Positions 22,254-26,025 of a stretch of DNA of 26,025 nt are shown in pieces. The stretch spans positions 2,340,674 to 2,366,698 of the forward strand of contig CP070752.1 in assembly GCA_020348625.1 (NCBI GenBank), read 5' to 3'. Position 1 is the first letter of the stretch, and each line of letters begins with the position of its first letter. The stretch is from Deltaproteobacteria bacterium. GTDB taxonomy: Bacteria; Desulfobacterota; DSM-4660; Desulfatiglandales; B25-G16. Position numbers and translations under genes: made by a program. The notes under the pieces are model-generated. The model made no database searches, was not told the DNA's origin, and saw nothing but the letters and a program-made list of their open reading frames with translations.

Positions 22254-23435
22254 ATGTCTGTTGCCAAGAAGATCAGCAGTTCCATTGAGAAGGCGTCATG
22301 GATAAGGAAGATGTTCGAAGAGGGTGCTATGAGAAAGGCGCAATACGGCCCGGAGAATGTCTTTGACTTCAGTCTCGGAAATCCGAACCTTGAACCTCCG
22401 GAAAAGGTTAAGACAGTCCTGAAAGAGCTGGTTTCCAGCAATTCAAAGGGCGTGCACGGGTATATGCCAAATGCCGGATTTGTTGAAACAAGGAAGGCGG
22501 TAGCCGGTTATCTCAGCAGTCACCATAACTTCACATTTGATTATGACGATGTTGTTATGACGGCAGGCGCAGGCGGGGGGATGAATGTCGTTTTGAAGGC
22601 ACTCCTCAATGCAGGTGATGAAGTAGTGGTGCTGACCCCCTATTTCATGGAATATGCTGCGTATATCGACAACTTTAATGGCAATACGGTAGAGGTACCC
22701 ACCAATCAAGACTTCTCTCTTGATCACAATGCAATTGAAAAGTCATTAGGTTCCCGCACAAAGGCAATAATCATAACCAACCCCAATAATCCAACAGGAA
22801 AGGTCTACAAGGAGGCTGAACTGAAGCAACTGGGGGAACTGTTGACCCATTATAGCAATAAGAACGGCGAGCCGATCTATTTGATATCGGATGAGCCGTA
22901 CAGCAAGATCATTTACAACGGCATGACATGCCCATCGATTTTTGATGCGTACACACAGGCTTTTTTGGTAACCTCCTTTTCAAAAGACCTTTCTCTGCCC
23001 GGAGAGAGAATCGGGTACGTAGCCGTTCATCCCGGTATTGCCGATAAAGATATGGTCACGGAGGCACTTGTCCTCTGCAACAGAATCCTGGGATTTGTGA
23101 ACGCTCCGGCCTTGATGCAACGACTGATACCGTTTCTCTTGGAGGATAGCGTAGACGCAATGCTTTATCAGCGAAAAAGGGATATTCTCTGCAAAGGACT
23201 TGAGGAAGGAGGATATACCTTTATGGTGCCGGAGGGTACCTTTTATATCTTTCCCAAGGCCCCGATACCGGACGATGTGGAGTTCGTAAGTTCACTCCGC
23301 GAGGAAAACATCCTTACTGTACCAGGCTCGGGATTTGGAGGTCCCGGCCATTTCAGGATTGCCTTCTGTACCGACGATAAGACTATTGAGGGTTCCCTTC
23401 CAGGCTTTGCCCGGGTAATGAAAAAATACAAGTAG
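22254..23435 (+). CDS. Class I/II PLP aminotransferase, probably aromatic amino acid-specific
   Basis: A cytoplasmic fold-type I PLP enzyme of 393 residues. The PLP lysine is Lys244 in SFSKDLSLPGERIGY. Also visible are ITNPNNPTGKVY (Asn/Pro motif), ISDEPYSKIIY (Asp and Tyr contacts) and a C-terminal FRIAFC with the substrate-carboxylate Arg. By sequence alone it would be an aspartate/aromatic-type aminotransferase of unclear specificity. The Phe/Tyr-rich leader peptide and terminator upstream argue that it makes or uses phenylalanine/tyrosine. AAGGAG precedes the ATG. It is the first gene of a tight operon (ferredoxin after 10 bases, then mnmA and mtaB). Confidence 0.9.
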   Translation: MSVAKKISSSIEKASWIRKMFEEGAMRKAQYGPENVFDFSLGNPNLEPPEKVKTVLKELVSSNSKGVHGYMPNAGFVETRKAVAGYLSSHHNFTFDYDDVVMTAGAGGGMNVVLKALLNAGDEVVVLTPYFMEYAAYIDNFNGNTVEVPTNQDFSLDHNAIEKSLGSRTKAIIITNPNNPTGKVYKEAELKQLGELLTHYSNKNGEPIYLISDEPYSKIIYNGMTCPSIFDAYTQAFLVTSFSKDLSLPGERIGYVAVHPGIADKDMVTEALVLCNRILGFVNAPALMQRLIPFLLEDSVDAMLYQRKRDILCKGLEEGGYTFMVPEGTFYIFPKAPIPDDVEFVSSLREENILTVPGSGFGGPGHFRIAFCTDDKTIEGSLPGFARVMKKYK

Positions 23436-23445
23436 GGAGGCTGTC

Positions 23446-23874
23446 ATGTATTCAAAGGTGGTTCTTCTTAGATTTCCTCGGGATATAGTCGATCAGCCCA
23501 TTGTGGTCAATCTGGTGAAAGAATTCGATCTTTCTTTTAACATATTGAAGGCCACGATTTACCCGAGAAAAGAGGGTATGGTTGTTATGGAGTTGGCAGG
23601 CATCCGTAAAAACTACAACGCTGGCATCAGATATCTGAAGGATCTTGGTGTCAAGGTCGACAACATTGGTCAAGACATCAGGAGAAATGAAGAAAAATGC
23701 TTTCATTGCGGTGTGTGCACGGCAGTTTGTCCCACGAAGGCACTCTATATTGCGAGACCAGAGATGAGCGTGCTCTTCGATAGGGATCGATGCAGTGCCT
23801 GCGAGCTATGTGTAACAGCCTGTCCCGCTCGTGCTATGGAGGTTAGTTTTGATAAGGCCCTGCTCGGCGCATGA
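23446..23874 (+). CDS. NIL-domain ferredoxin, 2x[4Fe-4S]
   Basis: A 142-residue cytoplasmic protein. Residues about 5-75 are a NIL domain (ligand-binding fold also found in methionine ABC transporters). The rest is a bacterial-type ferredoxin with two four-cysteine motifs (CFHCGVCTAVCP and CSACELCVTACP). NIL-ferredoxins are known partners of the homocysteine/sulfur-transfer system of anaerobes and archaea. Here the protein lies between an aminotransferase and two tRNA sulfur-modification genes, so it may donate electrons to the latter or serve sulfur-amino-acid synthesis. GGAGG precedes the ATG. Confidence 0.93.
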   Translation: MYSKVVLLRFPRDIVDQPIVVNLVKEFDLSFNILKATIYPRKEGMVVMELAGIRKNYNAGIRYLKDLGVKVDNIGQDIRRNEEKCFHCGVCTAVCPTKALYIARPEMSVLFDRDRCSACELCVTACPARAMEVSFDKALLGA

Positions 23875-23919
23875 GCGAGTGGTCCCAGAAGATCAGGATG
23901 GGTTAACCAGGCCAAGGGC

Positions 23920-24984
23920 ATGAGCAGACAAAACAAAAGGGTTGTTGTTGCTCTCAGTGGCGGGTTGGATAGCGCTTTCGCTGCCCTCAGCCTGATTGAT
24001 GAAGGATGGCACGTGGAAGGAATTCACCTTATCCTTCCTCTCCCGGCCAGAGAACAGGAAACAAAAGAGAAGGCCGTTAAGGCTATTGGAGAGAGGCTTC
24101 GTATACCCCTTCACCTCTTGGATGTGCGAGATCTATTCCGCAAGCATGTTATTGATTACTTCGTTCGGGCTTACTCCTCAGGGATAACTCCCAATCCATG
24201 TGTTGCGTGTAATCATCACATCAAGTTTGAGCGGATAGTCACCTGGATTCGCGACAACGGGTTTGACTATATGGCAACGGGCCATTACGCCAGAACCAGG
24301 CGGAGTTCAAACGGAACCCATGTGGATTTGCTCAGAGGGAAAGACGCGAACAAAGACCAATCCTATTTTCTGCACCGGCTCAACCAGCACCATCTGTCAA
24401 GACTCATTTTACCAGCAGGGAACAGGAAAAAAGAAGATCTTTACAGAGAAGCAAAGAACATAGACCTGCTTGGTTCCATGCGTCATGAAAGCCAGGAGAT
24501 TTGTTTTATTCCCGATAACGACTACCGGTCATTTCTGAATCGCCAGGCCGCCCGTGGCGCGTTATCATCCGGAAACATCGTCGATCTTGATGGTACGATT
24601 CTGGGCGCTCATTCCGGTACGCACGCATATACTATAGGCCAAAGACATGGGCTGGGAATTGCTTCCACTGAACCTCTCTATGTCTATGAGATCAGGGCTG
24701 AAACACAAGAGATAGTTGTTGGTCCGCGAGAGACGCTCTATTCAAAGACACTTTGTGCCGATGATTACACCTGGGTAGGAATTCGACCACGTCAAAGGGA
24801 GATACGGGTGAAGGCTCAGATACGGTACCGGCATAAACCGGCTTCTGGTACGTTGACCGTAGTCTCTGCTGATACAGTTTGTTTCGAATTTGATGATCCA
24901 CAATGGGCAATAACTCCTGGTCAGGCCCTTGTATGCTATGACGGAGAAAAAGTGCTCGGTGGCGGGTGGATAAGAAAGGCATAG
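23920..24984 (+). CDS. mnmA: tRNA-specific 2-thiouridylase
   Basis: Thiolates U34 in the wobble position of tRNA-Lys, -Glu and -Gln, using ATP and a persulfide donor. Visible are the PP-loop VVVALSGGLDSAFAAL, the catalytic cysteines Cys94 (TPNPCVACNHHIKF) and Cys195 (SQEICFIP), TGHYAR and the tRNA-recognition segment KDQSYFL. The length of 354 is normal. The P-loop Leu replaces the common Val, a minor change. It lies 45 bases after the ferredoxin gene and 17 before mtaB, forming a tRNA-sulfur pair. The start ATG at 23920 lacks a strong ribosome site. Confidence 0.95.
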   Translation: MSRQNKRVVVALSGGLDSAFAALSLIDEGWHVEGIHLILPLPAREQETKEKAVKAIGERLRIPLHLLDVRDLFRKHVIDYFVRAYSSGITPNPCVACNHHIKFERIVTWIRDNGFDYMATGHYARTRRSSNGTHVDLLRGKDANKDQSYFLHRLNQHHLSRLILPAGNRKKEDLYREAKNIDLLGSMRHESQEICFIPDNDYRSFLNRQAARGALSSGNIVDLDGTILGAHSGTHAYTIGQRHGLGIASTEPLYVYEIRAETQEIVVGPRETLYSKTLCADDYTWVGIRPRQREIRVKAQIRYRHKPASGTLTVVSADTVCFEFDDPQWAITPGQALVCYDGEKVLGGGWIRKA

Positions 24985-25001
24985 GGCTCAAACACTGCAA
25001 G

Positions 25002-26025
25002 ATGTCAAAGGCCTTTAAGGTTATTACGCTTGGCTGTAAAGTCAACCAGTACGAGTCTGCCTACTTTGAAGATTCATTGGTATCCAAGGGATGCCGAAAG
25101 GTGGGTGCAGATGGTTCGGCAGACCTAGTAATCATCAATACCTGTATCGTTACCGCAAGGGCGAGTTATCAGTCTCGGCAGGCAATCAGAAGGGCCATCA
25201 GGGAAAATCCTGGAGCAATTATCACGGTTACGGGTTGTTATGGCCAGGTGTATCCCGACGAGTTGATCGGGATTAAAGGGGTGGATGTGATTTCAGGGAA
25301 TAGGGGAAAGGAATCGTTGCCCGAGATAGTGGCTCATGGCATTCGCCATGATCCGCCCCTCGTCCTCAAGGAAGATTTCGGGCACAGGTACCCCTTCGAA
25401 CACACCAAAACCAAGGAGTTTAGTGGAAAAACGAGGGCATTTCTAAAGGTACAAGACGGTTGTGATTGCTTCTGTTCGTACTGCATTGTCCCCAGGGCCC
25501 GGGGTCCAATCAGGAGTCTGGAACCTAAGAAGGTTATGAGAGATCTGGATGACTTAGAGCAAAGCGGTTATAGGGAGGTGGTTCTTACTGGGGTTAACCT
25601 CGGGAGGTATGGTTTGGATCTGGGCAATGGAATCAACCTAACCCGCCTGCTCACCGAAATCAATACCAAAGGACGTGCACTGAGGATACGATTGAGCTCC
25701 CTTGAACCTACGGAAATAGATCTCGAACTCATTGAGTTAATGGCAAAGAGCGATTTGTTTTGCCGGCATTTTCATATTTCCTTGCAGAGCGGGGATGATT
25801 CTGTATTGAGAAGGATGAATCGGCATTATACTGCCGAGGCGATCACATCGGTGGTAAAGGATATCGTCGAACGAATACCCGGGGTTTCCATAGGTATTGA
25901 TGTGTTAGTTGGTTTTCCCGGAGAAACGCAATCGGCCTTTCATAATACCTTCGGCCTCCTGGAGGAACTTCCGGTAACCTATATGCACATATTTCCGTTT
26001 TCAAAAAGGGAGGGCACGGCGGCTG
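25002..26025 (+). CDS. mtaB: tRNA-t6A37 methylthiotransferase MtaB (3' end outside window)
   Basis: A radical-SAM [4Fe-4S] enzyme that converts t6A37 to ms2t6A in tRNAs reading ANN codons. The frame is open for 341 codons to the window end with no stop. The N-terminal UPF0004 domain has Cys12 (TLGCKVNQYES), a second Cys in INTCIVT and a third in VTGCYGQ. The radical SAM triad is CDCFCSYC (CxxxCxxC). The GCKVNQYES and RMNRHYT motifs favour MtaB over MiaB. The C-terminal TRAM region is missing because of the window edge. The ribosome site is weak, and coupling to mnmA is likely. Confidence 0.93.
   Translation, partial: MSKAFKVITLGCKVNQYESAYFEDSLVSKGCRKVGADGSADLVIINTCIVTARASYQSRQAIRRAIRENPGAIITVTGCYGQVYPDELIGIKGVDVISGNRGKESLPEIVAHGIRHDPPLVLKEDFGHRYPFEHTKTKEFSGKTRAFLKVQDGCDCFCSYCIVPRARGPIRSLEPKKVMRDLDDLEQSGYREVVLTGVNLGRYGLDLGNGINLTRLLTEINTKGRALRIRLSSLEPTEIDLELIELMAKSDLFCRHFHISLQSGDDSVLRRMNRHYTAEAITSVVKDIVERIPGVSIGIDVLVGFPGETQSAFHNTFGLLEELPVTYMHIFPFSKREGTAA

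Noticed and set aside
25002..26025. Identification of the last gene as miaB
   Set aside because: The N-terminal GCKVNQYES and the RMNRHYT motif are typical of MtaB; MiaB has GCQMN-type sequence.

Overview
The window is a stretch of bacterial chromosome of about average GC. It most likely comes from an anaerobic member of the former Deltaproteobacteria (Desulfobacterota/Syntrophia-like). This is inferred from gene content only: a CHASE2-type cyclase with a TPR tail, an MglA GTPase with roadblock partners, many REC/PAS/PATAN signalling proteins, a sigma-54 activator, a ThiD-ThiN fusion and a NIL-domain ferredoxin. No rRNA, tRNA, CRISPR array or phage gene was seen.

Region 1 (1-8145) is mostly metabolic. 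On the minus strand is a CHASE2/adenylate cyclase gene broken by an exact 10-bp tandem duplication, with a sigma-54-like site upstream. On the plus strand lie a mannosyl-3-phosphoglycerate phosphatase gene and mtnA. On the minus strand follows a thiamin unit: TPP riboswitch, thiD-thiN fusion, then a CytX-like HMP permease. A 313-bp palindromic MITE-like element sits between the last two, and part of a second copy lies at the left edge of the window.

Region 2 (8214-20859) is a long plus-strand signalling cluster. It opens with a 173-bp inverted-repeat element. A sigma-54 response regulator follows, whose own promoter looks sigma-54 dependent. After a second sigma-54-like site come a soluble histidine kinase, an MglB-like roadblock protein, an MglA GTPase, an unknown helical protein, a small winged-helix-like protein, a zinc-ribbon/Cache/HAMP membrane sensor without output domain, a PAS-PAS-DHp protein without ATPase domain, a REC-PATAN-roadblock-like protein, another roadblock-like protein, a TPR-MshEN-GspE/PilB-type ATPase, and a REC-PAS protein. 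No pilin, PilC, PilM or secretin gene is present. I read it as an undescribed sigma-54-controlled GTPase/secretion-ATPase module for polarity, surface sensing or motility. That is an inference from domains and gene order.

Region 3 (20909-26025) starts with an HD/PDEase-like protein on the minus strand. Divergent from it is a plus-strand operon: PLP aminotransferase, NIL-domain ferredoxin, mnmA and mtaB (cut by the window end). The leader of this operon is the clearest regulatory discovery. It has a sigma-70 promoter, a 27-residue leader peptide with nine Phe/Tyr codons, a predicted antiterminator and an intrinsic terminator. This is the architecture of a Phe/Tyr ribosome-mediated attenuator, and it marks the aminotransferase as a probable aromatic aminotransferase.
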